Part shown: piece after piece, positions 51,342 to 60,170 of the stretch
Layout: each line of letters opens with the position of its first letter
Numbering within the stretch: position 1 is the stretch's first letter
Source: Shewanella canadensis
Lineage (GTDB): Bacteria; Pseudomonadota; Gammaproteobacteria; Enterobacterales; Shewanellaceae
Length of the DNA stretch: 64,000 nt
Direction: 5' to 3'
Assembly (NCBI RefSeq): GCF_003966225.1
Contig: NZ_RXNU01000002.1
Span: 124,001 to 188,000, forward strand
The notes under the pieces: generated by a model
Databases searched by the model: none
The model's input: the letters and a program-made list of their open reading frames with translations, nothing else
What the model was told of the DNA's origin: nothing
Translations under genes and position numbers: made by a program

Positions 51342-51995
51342 CTATTTCTCACTTGCTGTGTTTAGATTAATAGAGTTGAAGTTAGGCTTTTCGGCACTAG
51401 GGTTATTGCCTGGGTTAGAAATAAACTTATTCTTAAACTTGCTAAAACGAGCCTTGGGGTGATGTACGTGACCACATAAAATGTATTTTGCCTGTAACTC
51501 ACCAAATTGGATTGCGGCTCGGATATCTGGGCAGCCCCAATCATCCCCTCCTTGCTTAGCTACTTTTAACTTAGATGGGGGCACATGATGTAACAGGACA
51601 TCACAATCTCTAAAATGATGAAAATTTGGATTTTCGTATGGTATACAACCAAATCGATAGCTACCTAAATCGATAATATTGTTATCAAGGTAGAGTTGGT
51701 TACTTTCTAGGTTTCGAAGCCAGTGTGCAGATGGTTGTTCATCATTTTCAAGCTGCAACTGGTCATGGTTTCCAGAGCAAATAAACGTGGGGATCTGAAG
51801 CGTTAATGTCCATTGCTTTATCCACGCAATTTGTTCCTCGCAGCTAAGCGTTTGATGCAAAGAATCATCAAGCAGATCTCCACTGATACATAACACATCA
51901 TAATGGCATGCCTGTTCAGATATCCATCCAAATTGAGCTTGGTTAAAGTGGAGGTCCGATACGTGTAATAACTTAATCTCGTCTAATAATCCCAA
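51342..51995 (-). CDS. Calcineurin-like metallophosphoesterase
   Basis: This 217-residue protein has the full metallophosphoesterase set: SDLHF (Asp14, His16), SGDLLDD (Asp40), SGNHDQ (Asn76, His77), LLHHVPP (His136) and CGHVHHP (His176, His178). The family includes nucleases (SbcD/Mre11, YfcE-like) and phosphodiesterases. It starts with TTG at 51995 after AAAGG. It is first in the three-gene operon with PD-(D/E)XK and beta-CASP genes. The combination suggests nucleic acid or nucleotide processing. Whether it hydrolyses DNA, RNA or a nucleotide signal is not decidable from sequence. Confidence 0.87.
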   Translation of the reverse strand: MGLLDEIKLLHVSDLHFNQAQFGWISEQACHYDVLCISGDLLDDSLHQTLSCEEQIAWIKQWTLTLQIPTFICSGNHDQLQLENDEQPSAHWLRNLESNQLYLDNNIIDLGSYRFGCIPYENPNFHHFRDCDVLLHHVPPSKLKVAKQGGDDWGCPDIRAAIQFGELQAKYILCGHVHHPKARFSKFKNKFISNPGNNPSAEKPNFNSINLNTASEK

Positions 51996-52339
51996 GTTAA
52001 AAAACCTTTTTTATTCAATATCTCTATATATTCAAATGAAGTCGCGAGAAACTAAGCGTCAAGCTGTATTTATTTTATTTTTGCTGTGGGCATCACAAAA
52101 CCAAGACTCATATCCGAAAGAGATAAAGTGACGAATCCGAACATAAAGAGCTGAAGTAAAGCTTAATGGCATAGTCAAATCTCGGAATTCGTAGATGACA
52201 TCAGCGATGTAAAGTAAGGAGAACAGATCAAGTTAATAAGCTGGTCTCAAACTCGATAATTTCAGATGTCGTGCCATAATTGCTTGTAGTGACTGCTTTT
52301 TCTCCGGCCTAATACATCCGGCCCTTGGCAGAGGTGATG
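51996..52339. other. Divergent spacer upstream of the three-enzyme operon
   Basis: The AT-rich 340 bases hold the promoters of both flanking transcripts. I see no terminal inverted repeat, att-like repeat or tRNA remnant here. Confidence 0.4.
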
Positions 52340-52963
52340 ATGACAAAACAGATAAAAATAGTGGTAACCGGTGGGCCTGGTGGTGGCAAGACCACGGCGC
52401 TCGACCTATTCCGTCGCGAGCTTGGCGATACAGTTGCCATCGTCCCGGAGTCTGCGACCGTGCTCTTTTCCGGTGGCATTGGCAGATCCTGTGATGAGCA
52501 GGTGGTCAAGAATGTTCAAAAAACCATTTTCTCGCTTCAGCAGAATGTAGAAAACATCCAGGAAAAACAGTACCCCGACAGATTCCTTATCTGTGACAGA
52601 GGCACATTAGATGGCCTGGCCTACTGGCCCGGAACGGAAGATGAATTTTTTGAGGAGGTAGGCTCCACCATTGAAAAAGAGCTCAGTCGTTACGACGCCG
52701 TCATCTTCTTCGAATCTGCCGCCGCAAGCGGACGTGACATTCAGAGTAATAACCCAATCAGAAACGAGTCTTCGACTCAGGCAGCAGAGCTGGACAAAAA
52801 ACTCCAGAGTATATGGTCACGGCACCCCTCCTACTACTTCGTTGGCAATTCAGAGTCCTTCGTAAAGAAGATTATGTTTGGAATAATGACCATCGAAAAC
52901 GTGATCAACAGACACAACGGAGGGTATGTGGGACCAAGCTTTGTACCCACTTTCTCAAAGTAA
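52340..52963 (+). CDS. AAA_28-type P-loop NTPase (NadR/TTD14-like)
   Basis: This protein of about 207 residues begins with a strand and Walker A motif, IKIVVTGGPGGGKTTALDLF. A second acidic strand, FLICDRGTLDGLAYW, corresponds to the Walker B/DRG region of kinase-like P-loop proteins. The rest (SRYDAVIFFESAAASGRDIQ) matches AAA_28 family members. The family includes predicted nucleotide kinases and GTP-binding proteins with poorly known substrates. It starts at ATG 52340 with AGAGG 5 nt upstream. It lies divergently from the three-enzyme operon but has no visible link to it. Confidence 0.8.
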   Translation: MTKQIKIVVTGGPGGGKTTALDLFRRELGDTVAIVPESATVLFSGGIGRSCDEQVVKNVQKTIFSLQQNVENIQEKQYPDRFLICDRGTLDGLAYWPGTEDEFFEEVGSTIEKELSRYDAVIFFESAAASGRDIQSNNPIRNESSTQAAELDKKLQSIWSRHPSYYFVGNSESFVKKIMFGIMTIENVINRHNGGYVGPSFVPTFSK

Positions 52964-53531
52964 CTCGGTTCATATTGAAGCCTAGCCCGCGACCAACTCA
53001 TCTAACAAGCCTGCGAAAGTGCATCCCTGCCCTTAATAAGGTTTGAAGCTAAACGCAGCTACCAAATAGACGACGTCAAAACCAAGCTCTTCAATGTGCT
53101 CCAACCAACAAAACTCAAGAGTAGTGAACAAGCTGCAAGTTTAGTGGCCGGCAGGCCATAAAACAAACAAAAAAGCGAACCACAAAAGATGCGTTTTCAT
53201 CAATTCGCGGCTAAAGCCGCTCCTACATTAAATGAAGCTAGCCAGTTAACTTAGGTCCTATTAGTACCCGCTAAACCCTAGGTAGCCATGCGTGTCTCCA
53301 TATACGAACAACGGTTTCCCCTATAAGAAGATCTGGTGAGTTTGTCTCTGCATATTTGATCTGTATCAAGTATTCATCCTGTACCCGCTTGAAGATAACT
53401 TTAGCCCACCTAGGCTTGAATATGACTAAGGTGAGGCTGCTGAAATAGTGACTCCCCCTCACAGCTTTCCATAACCCAAGCTGTCGTTTATCTATAAGGA
53501 ATAACTTCTTTAACTACAAGGAAATTATACG
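52964..53531. other. Intergenic region with REP-like repeat
   Basis: This 570-base spacer contains the REP-like element at 53193-53229. A 63-codon minus-strand frame (53271-53462) is not supported by a ribosome site. Otherwise I see nothing. Confidence 0.5.
53193..53229. repeat. REP-like dispersed palindromic repeat, copy 2
   Basis: TTCGCGGCTAAAGCCGCTCC-TACATT (53204-53229) is nearly the reverse complement of copy 1 (5243-5268) and matches copy 3 (58454-58478). The 22 nt GTTTTCATCAATTCGCGG-CTAA (53193-53214) recur exactly at 58356-58377. Confidence 0.8.
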
Positions 53532-54869
53532 ATGAGCTTCTTTCAAATTACCCATGATCCATGGACACAAAACTCGATCACGACTCGATTATCGCGGCAA
53601 CTGTTGGTAATAAGCCTTCTTTCGGCCTGCTACCTCTTCGCCTCAACAGGCCTGGCCCACGCAGCTAGCAGTGGAGACTGTGGGCAAGTCGCCAACGCCG
53701 TAGGAGAAACTGAAACTTCAATTTCATCTTGTATGGGTGAACTGCTCGACTCCCAGGAAAGTATGATAGAGGCGGTTGAGGGTGCGCTCCGCCAGACGCG
53801 AGCACTGAATTTATCGCCTTTCGGTATGCAAAAGAGCGTCATGGATGATGATCTTGGCGACAAAATACAATTCCTGCGTGACGAACATAAACGAGCAAAG
53901 CAAGCGAACGAAGCGGTGGAAAGTAATGATTATGATGAAATGTTAACCAAAGCCGATCAAGAGAAAGGCAAAAAGTGCAAGACATCGGATATGCCTTTCT
54001 ATGATTCTCTGGCGGAAGATAATTATAGTCTGATGGGATATTCCGGCTTTGAAAGTGGAAATGGAAAAAATAAGTTAGGTAACGGAAAATGTGACTTTTT
54101 TTCGGCGATAAAGGATGACGGCACCGACGTCTGGATAAATGAAAGAGCGGAAAATATGTGCCAGGAAGTCTGTGCAGACAAAATGAATACCAATGGTTCT
54201 GGAAAATCCAGAAAGGAGGAGAGAAAACAGAGGGTCGTTGGTCGATTGACCGATGGCATATATACAGCCAACATGGCGACCGAGACCATCAATGGCGTGA
54301 CGAATAACCTGGCCATACTAGAGAGGCAGTTAACCCCTCTAAGCGCTAGCATGTCCGCCAAAGATATTTGTGAGTCTGACTTTGATCTACCTGCCCTGCT
54401 TGAAATTATCGCAACAGGTGTCTCCATAGCGAACAGCGCGGTATCTTTCACGACCGCCGCACTGGAAACAGCAGAAAATAATGTCAAACCTGCAGCCAAT
54501 CAGACCGTTGCAGGTTTTAATGCAGGCTCGGCTGTGGTTCCATTTGCCCTGGTAGCGGGTATATCCAAGATGGTTGGAGAGGTCGTCGGGGCCGTCGAGA
54601 AGGGGCTGGTTATCGCAGCACAAATTGTATCGGCGTCCGCAGACGATACCGCACAACAATGCTTGAAAAGCGTGAGAGATAATGGTGTAGATGTAAAAGC
54701 AGATGTGACTAAGCTAAAGGCGGATACAGCGTTACTTAAAATTAACGCGGCAAATAACAGCGCTGCTCTGGCACAAGTTCAGGTGGAAATAGAACAAATC
54801 AAGCAGTTATTAGAGCAAAACCAACAACTGCTATTAACCCCCCAAGGCAAGCGTGAGGGCTTTAATTAA
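53532..54869 (+). CDS. Secreted protein with C-terminal coiled coil, unknown function
   Basis: I do not recognise this 445-residue protein. It has a signal peptide with an extended N terminus (about 1-45, cut near GLAHA). The middle contains Cys pairs (SDMPF, NMCQEVCAD, QQCLKSV). A hydrophobic stretch near residue 325 (GSAVVPFALVAGISKMVGEVVGAV) might be a membrane helix. The C terminus (about 390-440) is a coiled coil (KLKADTALLKINAANNSAALAQVQVEIEQIKQLL; given as a region). AAGGAA precedes the ATG. It is followed by its own terminator, so it is a lone gene. Confidence 0.75.
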   Translation: MSFFQITHDPWTQNSITTRLSRQLLVISLLSACYLFASTGLAHAASSGDCGQVANAVGETETSISSCMGELLDSQESMIEAVEGALRQTRALNLSPFGMQKSVMDDDLGDKIQFLRDEHKRAKQANEAVESNDYDEMLTKADQEKGKKCKTSDMPFYDSLAEDNYSLMGYSGFESGNGKNKLGNGKCDFFSAIKDDGTDVWINERAENMCQEVCADKMNTNGSGKSRKEERKQRVVGRLTDGIYTANMATETINGVTNNLAILERQLTPLSASMSAKDICESDFDLPALLEIIATGVSIANSAVSFTTAALETAENNVKPAANQTVAGFNAGSAVVPFALVAGISKMVGEVVGAVEKGLVIAAQIVSASADDTAQQCLKSVRDNGVDVKADVTKLKADTALLKINAANNSAALAQVQVEIEQIKQLLEQNQQLLLTPQGKREGFN

Positions 54870-54950
54870 ATTGACCTAAAGGCAGAGGAAGAGTTGATAG
54901 ATATAAAGGCTCAGCCAAATATTATTTTGCCGTCATCTGATGGCCACAAC

Positions 54951-54979
54951 AAGCGAACCCTCAGGGGTTCGCTTTTTTT
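54951..54979 (+). terminator. Terminator between the secreted protein gene and tetR
   Basis: AAGCGAACCC and GGGTTCGCTT form a 10-bp stem with a 4-nt loop and a T7 tail. Confidence 0.9.
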
Positions 54980-54999
54980 AGACCTTTAATTGAAAAAGC

Positions 55000-55611
55000 C
55001 TAAGCGCAGATATCTCCAAAGAGTTGGTCGGCTAGCTCTTGCAGGGTTTCGCCCTGAGGGTGTGTGTGTGCAAAGGTTCTTAAACCGTAAATTCCCATGG
55101 CTAAAAAGCGTGCCAGATGTTGACTATCACGTTTAGCGCTGAGCTCCCCCTTAGCTTGGGCCCTCTCAAAAACATCGGCGAGTCCCTGCTGCCAGCTGGC
55201 TAAGTTATCCGTAATAATTTTTTGCACCTCTTCATCTTGTTGAGCCATCTCGTTGAGCGCTTTAGTGAGCAGGCAGGCCTTCGCCGCTTCACCACTAATA
55301 CACCCCTGAACGATGTTATCCAGATAGGCTTTCAGCTCGACTAATACTGGCCTGCCTCCAGAGAAAAAGCTCTGAAACTCTGCACTTCTGTCGGTTTTAT
55401 ATTGCTCTAAGGCCGCTAATAAAAGACCCCGTTTATTATCGAATGCACAGTAGATAGAGCCTGGGTGTAAACCTGTGGCTTTAGTGAGATCTTGCATACT
55501 CGTCTTGCCGTAACCTTTGTCCATAAAAGCGGTCATGGCGGATCTCAGCACTTTCTCTCTATCAAATTCTGCATTACGCATTGGCGGCTTATACTCCGGG
55601 ATTTGGCTCAT
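55000..55611 (-). CDS. TetR-family repressor (NemR-like)
   Basis: This 203-residue repressor has an N-terminal helix-turn-helix (about 20-65: KTSMQDLTKATGLHPGSIYCAFDNKRGLL) and a C-terminal effector domain with cysteines (GCISGEAAKACLL). The Cys residues may sense electrophiles as in NemR. It is divergent from the old yellow enzyme gene, with three palindromic operators between them. Derepression by electrophilic or toxic compounds is likely; this is inference from the arrangement. Confidence 0.9.
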   Translation of the reverse strand: MSQIPEYKPPMRNAEFDREKVLRSAMTAFMDKGYGKTSMQDLTKATGLHPGSIYCAFDNKRGLLLAALEQYKTDRSAEFQSFFSGGRPVLVELKAYLDNIVQGCISGEAAKACLLTKALNEMAQQDEEVQKIITDNLASWQQGLADVFERAQAKGELSAKRDSQHLARFLAMGIYGLRTFAHTHPQGETLQELADQLFGDICA

Positions 55612-55639
55612 TAATCGTCTATTAACTGATTGTACTTAA

Positions 55640-55710
55640 TTTTGAATGTTTGTTCAAAATAATACTTGAATGATCGTTCAAATAAGAATATCTTGAATGA
55701 ACATTCAAGA
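55640..55710. promoter_or_regulatory. Three TetR operator palindromes
   Basis: Related sites share TTGAA...TTCAA. Site 1 (55640-55659) is TTTTGAAT-GTTTGTTCAAAA, site 2 (55666-55681) is TTGAATGATCGTTCAA, and site 3 (55691-55710) is TCTTGAATG-AA-CATTCAAGA. Sites 2 and 3 are near-perfect and perfect palindromes. Centres are 24 and 27 bp apart, between tetR and the reductase gene. Confidence 0.78.
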
Positions 55711-55723
55711 ATAAGAGGTCGCT

Positions 55724-56776
55724 ATGACTGATAACCTATTTCAACCTTTTGCGCTCAACGAGACTATCACCCTACAAAACCGCATCCTGATGGCGCCATT
55801 GACTCGTTGTATGGCAGATGAAGAATTAGTGCCGACTCAGGCTATGGCTGAATATTATACTCGCCGCGCCGAAGCAGGTCTTATCATCTCTGAAGCAGTG
55901 CTTATTCGTCCCGATGGTCAGGGCTATCCTAATACACCCGGTCTGTTTACCCCGGCTCAGATAGATGGCTGGCGCGTAGTGACAGATGCCGTGCATCAAG
56001 CTGGTGGCAAAATATTTGCGCAGCTATGGCATACCGGCCGAGTCGCGCACCCTCACTTCTTTGAAAAATCAGGCTCGACTCAGGTAATAGCGCCCTCTGC
56101 CGTTGGCCTGGAGGGAAGTCTCCCCAGAATGCGTGAATTGACCTATCGAGTCCCTAAAGCGGTAAGCCATGATGAGATAGTTCAGTTAGTCGCTGATTAC
56201 GCTCAAGCCGCGGCGAACGCAATAGATGCAGGCTTCGATGGTGTAGAGATCCACGGGGCTAATGGTTATCTTATCGATCAGTTCCTACATTGCGACAGTA
56301 ATCGTCGCACCGATGAATATGGTCAAACAGCCGAAAATATGGCCCGCTTCCCCTTGGCCGTTGTGGATGCGATATCTGCCCGTATTGGCAGTGACAGAAC
56401 AGGACTAAGAGTTTCACCTGGGGCTTATGTCAATATGGCCGGAGACAGTAAAGACCGCGCCGTGTTTGATTACTTACTCGCTGAGCTGGAGCAACGTGAT
56501 TTAGCCTTTTTACATATCGGTATTTTCGACGATGCCATGGAGTTTGATTATCTGGGTGGCAGCGCATCGAGTTACGTCCGTAGCGTTTATAGTAAGACCC
56601 TCGTTGGCGTAGGAAGCTACAGCGCCAAAATGGGCAGCGCCGCCATAGCCGCAGATAAATTTGATCTGTTAGCGATCGGCAGACCATTTATCGCTAATCC
56701 CGATTATGTCGCCCGAGTCCGTGAAGGGGATGAATTAGTTGAATATTCAGATGAGATGCTGGCCAGCTTAGTGTGA
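55724..56776 (+). CDS. Old yellow enzyme family flavin reductase (NemA-like)
   Basis: This 350-residue FMN-dependent alkene reductase has the TIM barrel of OYE family enzymes: RILMAPLTR near the start, EHHGANGYL-type IHGANGYLIDQFL with the His/Asn substrate pair (near 177), RTDEYG, and GRPFIANPDYV at the phosphate site. The family reduces N-ethylmaleimide, nitrate esters and similar electrophiles with NADPH. ATG at 55724 follows AGAGGTCGCT. It is divergent from a TetR repressor and followed by its own terminator. Confidence 0.94.
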   Translation: MTDNLFQPFALNETITLQNRILMAPLTRCMADEELVPTQAMAEYYTRRAEAGLIISEAVLIRPDGQGYPNTPGLFTPAQIDGWRVVTDAVHQAGGKIFAQLWHTGRVAHPHFFEKSGSTQVIAPSAVGLEGSLPRMRELTYRVPKAVSHDEIVQLVADYAQAAANAIDAGFDGVEIHGANGYLIDQFLHCDSNRRTDEYGQTAENMARFPLAVVDAISARIGSDRTGLRVSPGAYVNMAGDSKDRAVFDYLLAELEQRDLAFLHIGIFDDAMEFDYLGGSASSYVRSVYSKTLVGVGSYSAKMGSAAIAADKFDLLAIGRPFIANPDYVARVREGDELVEYSDEMLASLV

Positions 56777-56842
56777 CTAATTTTGTGTGAAAAGTTAGTG
56801 TGAAAAGTTTGCGATAAAATCTCATCTCCGTTTTGAGGCAGA

Positions 56843-56873
56843 AGAGGTAAACCCTAAGGTTAACCTCTTTTTT
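56843..56873 (+). terminator. Terminator of the reductase gene
   Basis: AGAGGT-AA-ACC pairs with GGTTAACCTCT (with a small bulge) and is followed by TTTTTTG. Confidence 0.78.
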
Positions 56874-56897
56874 GTATCACAAGTTCCAGACTCAGCT

Positions 56898-58241
56898 CTA
56901 CTTGCGATCGGCTATGGCTTTTGCCATGGCGGCATCGGCAATCTCTTCGAGCTTGGCCAGATCGATATCCTTATGGGATTCACAGATAAACCAAGGCTCG
57001 CGTGAGTCAGGTTCCAGCATGATGCCGCTCTTAATCAGGTTATGGGCAAACTCGGTATACAGGTCGCTGTCGGTCTTCTTCCAGTCACGATAGTTATGCG
57101 GTACCTGGCTGCCAAAATGAATACCGAACATAGCATCGGGGCCGGCGAACCTGTGCTCGATACCGTGTTTGATAAATACCCGTGATAACACCTGTTGAAT
57201 ATCGACGCCGGCTTTGTTGATGGTGTCGTAGGCATTGGTTTCATTCAAAATTGTCAGCGTCGCTTTGGCGGCACTTAGGGCGATCATGTTGGCGGTATAA
57301 GTGCCACCGTGGGTGACGCCATTCTTCCCGAAACTGATCACGTCCATCACCTCCTTGCGACCACCGAAGGCGGCGACCGGATAACCATTGCCCATAGCCT
57401 TAGCGTATGTGGTGAGATCCGCATGGATGCCATAGAGTTCCTGTGCGCCACCTTTAGCGACACGGAAACCCGTTTTAACTTCATCCATAATCAAGAGGGT
57501 GCTATTGGCATCACAGATATCACGCAATTTCTGCATATATTCCTGGGTCGATGCAATGCTGCCACAATTGCCTAATATCGGCTCAATGACGATGGCTGCG
57601 ATATCATTGCCAACACGGGCAAAGACTTCATCGATGGCTGCGAAGTCATTGAGAGGCACAGTTTCCAGGTGCTCGCGACTCGCTTCAGGAATACCGCCAC
57701 CAAAAGCGGCAATCTTTGGCGCCGCTTCGGTTTCGCTGTCCCAGTTATCAACATCTGATTTCCACATCATCTCGTCGTATAGGCCATGAAAACCACCTTC
57801 AACCACCACAATCTTGTTACGATGAGTAAAACCACGGGCGGTACGTACCGCGCCAATCACAGCTTCTGTACCCGAGTTGGCAAATCTCACCTTCTCAATA
57901 TTCGGACACATCTGCTTGATCAGTTCGACCACTTGAGAATCGAGATCAGTTGAGAAGCCGGAGATGGTGCCACGTTCGGTGATAGCTGCCACGACCTCTT
58001 GATCTACTCTGGTATCGCGATAACCCAAGATGATAGGCCCGTAAGCGAGACGGAAATCGATAAACTGCTGGTCGTCTGCATCGGTAATGGTGCAGCCCAG
58101 GCTGCTTTTAACGAATACGGTGTTCTCTTCACCCCAGTATCGGTAACTATCTGCCACGCCCAGAGGCATGTTGTTGTGGGCCTGTTTTAGCAGCGCGTTG
58201 GTAGCGGGTTTATTGGCATTGCTCATCGTGTCAGTCTTCAT
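56898..58241 (-). CDS. Class III PLP aminotransferase, glutamate-1-semialdehyde-like
   Basis: This protein of about 447 residues matches the class III aminotransferases. It has FANSGTEAVIGAVRTARGFT (the phosphate and substrate loop), DEVKTGFRV, and the Lys in TYAKAMGNGYPVAAFGG as PLP site. THGGTYTANMIALSA is like the GSA aminotransferase group. Family members move amino groups within C5 or between omega-amino acids. It may act in haem precursor or a related route, but a dedicated hemL is not assumed. The start is unclear (58241, 58226 or 58244; the frame opens at 58274). No operon partner is adjacent. Confidence 0.87.
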   Translation of the reverse strand: MKTDTMSNANKPATNALLKQAHNNMPLGVADSYRYWGEENTVFVKSSLGCTITDADDQQFIDFRLAYGPIILGYRDTRVDQEVVAAITERGTISGFSTDLDSQVVELIKQMCPNIEKVRFANSGTEAVIGAVRTARGFTHRNKIVVVEGGFHGLYDEMMWKSDVDNWDSETEAAPKIAAFGGGIPEASREHLETVPLNDFAAIDEVFARVGNDIAAIVIEPILGNCGSIASTQEYMQKLRDICDANSTLLIMDEVKTGFRVAKGGAQELYGIHADLTTYAKAMGNGYPVAAFGGRKEVMDVISFGKNGVTHGGTYTANMIALSAAKATLTILNETNAYDTINKAGVDIQQVLSRVFIKHGIEHRFAGPDAMFGIHFGSQVPHNYRDWKKTDSDLYTEFAHNLIKSGIMLEPDSREPWFICESHKDIDLAKLEEIADAAMAKAIADRK

Positions 58242-58355
58242 CATAAAATGTCTGGCACGTATGATACAGATCACAATAAGGCTTTACTATATTAGTCCGG
58301 CATATCGATAGAAGAACCATGAATATGGGCGGCATCGTTAACCCCAAAGGAGGGA

Positions 58356-58478
58356 GTTTTCATCAATTCGCGGCTAAGAGCTTATGGCCAACGGGCTCTT
58401 ACTTACGGCTTATGCCTCGTGTCCCGTTCCTCGTAACTTATATTAATTAAACCTTCGCGGCTAAAGCCGCTCCTACAT
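58356..58478. repeat. REP-like repeats, partial and full (copy 3)
   Basis: A half copy at 58356-58377 (GTTTTCATCAATTCGCGG-CTAA) is identical to part of copy 2. A full copy, CTTCGCGGCTAAAGCCGC-TCCTACAT, is at 58453-58478. A CTCGTGTCCCG-type stretch lies between. The 250-base spacer shows no gene. Confidence 0.8.
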
Positions 58479-58494
58479 CAAAAGCTGACATGTG

Positions 58495-59739
58495 TTACAG
58501 GCTGATGCAGCTGACTCCATTGGCCACGTCGTCCATAGCCTTGGCAAAGCTCGATATGCCCGAAGAGGGGATGAACAGGTGGCGTTTATTGTGCTGCTTG
58601 CAGAAGCGCTTCAGGCGGTAGTAGGCGTCGTGACTGATGCAGTCGGAGGCACAGATAACCGCATCGGCTGACCACAGCAGGGCGTCCAGACGTTTACTAC
58701 GGTCTTCGACGCCGCCATCGTGGTGGCTGAATTCGCCGTTGCAACGGGACACCAGCTCCCGGTATTGGTCAGTCATACGGTGCATACCGCCAACACAGAG
58801 AATTTTCTGCCCCTTGAGATCCGGACAATCGCGACAGCTGTCGGCGCTGCAGCCATTACAGGGAGATAGACTCTGCTTCACGAACCCTTCCAGTGCCCGG
58901 GTCTCCTGCTCCCGCTGCTGCAGTTTCTGAGTCAGATCCAGAATGTTGTCTTCACTCTGTTGCAGTTTCTGCTGCCACTGCAGCTTTTGTCTGTCCAGGA
59001 TCTCGACCGAGCTGCTTTTGCTGGCCAGTTCGTTGCGCAGCTGCTGCAGTTGTGGCGCCAGTGCGCTGTGGTCCTCTCCCAGTTCAAGGCATTGATTGTG
59101 CTCTTTGAGGCGTAGGTTATCCGCTTTGAGTTCGGCCACCTGCCGTTGCAGAGCGTCCAGCTGACTCTCTTTGTTGGAGATGGTCTGATGGGCCTTCTGC
59201 TGGCTTTTATCCAGTGCTTTTCTCAGTTCGACCAGCTCTTTTTCAGCCTCGTGCAGACGTTTCAGATCTGCACGCTGACCGGCTCCAATCTGATGCGACA
59301 ACATATGAATGGTTTCGTAGGCCATATCCTGCATGGCCAGATCACACAAGGGATGAGTCAACAGTGCCCATAGGGCTTCGGCGCTGGCCCCTCGATCGAT
59401 ATGTTGCAGCCAGACCTGCTTGAGTTCATCGCGACACTTGAGCTGGCCGAAACGCTTTATGGCGGCGGCAAACTTTTTATCCAGATGCTTTTGTACCGTC
59501 AAAGAGAGGCGGTGTTTGCTGTCGCAGTTGGAGACCACCCAGGTGTGCAGCCAGTAATCGCTTTTTCGGGCCTGCTCTTTGTCGACAACCTTCTGGGCCA
59601 ACTTACGGATCTCAGAGGTGGTCAGGCAGGTACCTATGACCGGGCATAGCAGCTTGCTGGTTAATTCCCACAGTTTACGTTTACCCTTGAAGCTATTTAA
59701 TACCTCTGCTCCTGTGGCAGTACCTGGCGCATCGCACAT
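58495..59739 (-). CDS. DUF2325 family protein with coiled coil and Cys cluster
   Basis: This 414-residue protein has an N-terminal helical region (1-160) and a long coiled coil (about 165-285; LRKALDKSQQKAHQTISNKESQLDALQ). A Cys cluster follows, CNGCSADSCRDCP, near residue 305. The C-terminal DUF2325 domain (about 320-413) has KILCVGGMHRMTDQY, CASDCISHDAYY and SGISSFAKAMDD. The DUF2325 function is unknown. A Fur-like box (59848-59868) lies in front of the gene, so it is probably iron-repressed. Start ATG at 59739 overlaps no neighbour. Confidence 0.85.
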   Translation of the reverse strand: MCDAPGTATGAEVLNSFKGKRKLWELTSKLLCPVIGTCLTTSEIRKLAQKVVDKEQARKSDYWLHTWVVSNCDSKHRLSLTVQKHLDKKFAAAIKRFGQLKCRDELKQVWLQHIDRGASAEALWALLTHPLCDLAMQDMAYETIHMLSHQIGAGQRADLKRLHEAEKELVELRKALDKSQQKAHQTISNKESQLDALQRQVAELKADNLRLKEHNQCLELGEDHSALAPQLQQLRNELASKSSSVEILDRQKLQWQQKLQQSEDNILDLTQKLQQREQETRALEGFVKQSLSPCNGCSADSCRDCPDLKGQKILCVGGMHRMTDQYRELVSRCNGEFSHHDGGVEDRSKRLDALLWSADAVICASDCISHDAYYRLKRFCKQHNKRHLFIPSSGISSFAKAMDDVANGVSCISL

Positions 59740-60170
59740 GCCGTCCCCCTCCCCTTATTCTACCGTGGTTCTATCGCGGTTATGCTTGCCCTTTGGCAAT
59801 GATTGAGTCGTTAATGTCATCAGTGTAATGATTGCACCCGACCTGTCAATGGTAATAATTATCATTTAGATATGTAAACTTCTGGATTCCGACAGCTAGC
59901 TGCCAGCCCTTCTGATAGAGTCGCGCTTGCCGCGCCTTGAGCGTCTCTTTGGCGAACGCCCGCATTAACCTCTAACGACCAGCCCCTCTCAACCTCCCGT
60001 TAACCACAATTGTCACTTATTACATACAACTCCTTACATACCCTTACCCTAAACGCGTTTCAGATGCCCGATAATCGCTCAGCGGGATACGGCTCATCAC
60101 AGCACTTTGAAATAATTTTTGAAACTGTGAAAACCATACATTTTTAAATTTTTAACGAAGGAAGCCAGCA
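59740..60170. other. Divergent spacer with Fur box
   Basis: A Fur-like sequence is at 59848-59868. Otherwise the 430 bases hold no gene. The promoters of both flanking genes lie here. Confidence 0.5.
59848..59868 (-). promoter_or_regulatory. Fur-box-like operator of the DUF2325 gene
   Basis: The minus strand reads AATGATAATTATTACC, close to the Fur consensus AATGATAATCATTATC, about 110 bp upstream of the DUF2325 start. Confidence 0.65.

Noticed and set aside
53271..53462. 63-codon minus-strand frame
   Set aside because: Its start is weak and the residues suggest nothing; a small real gene cannot be fully excluded.
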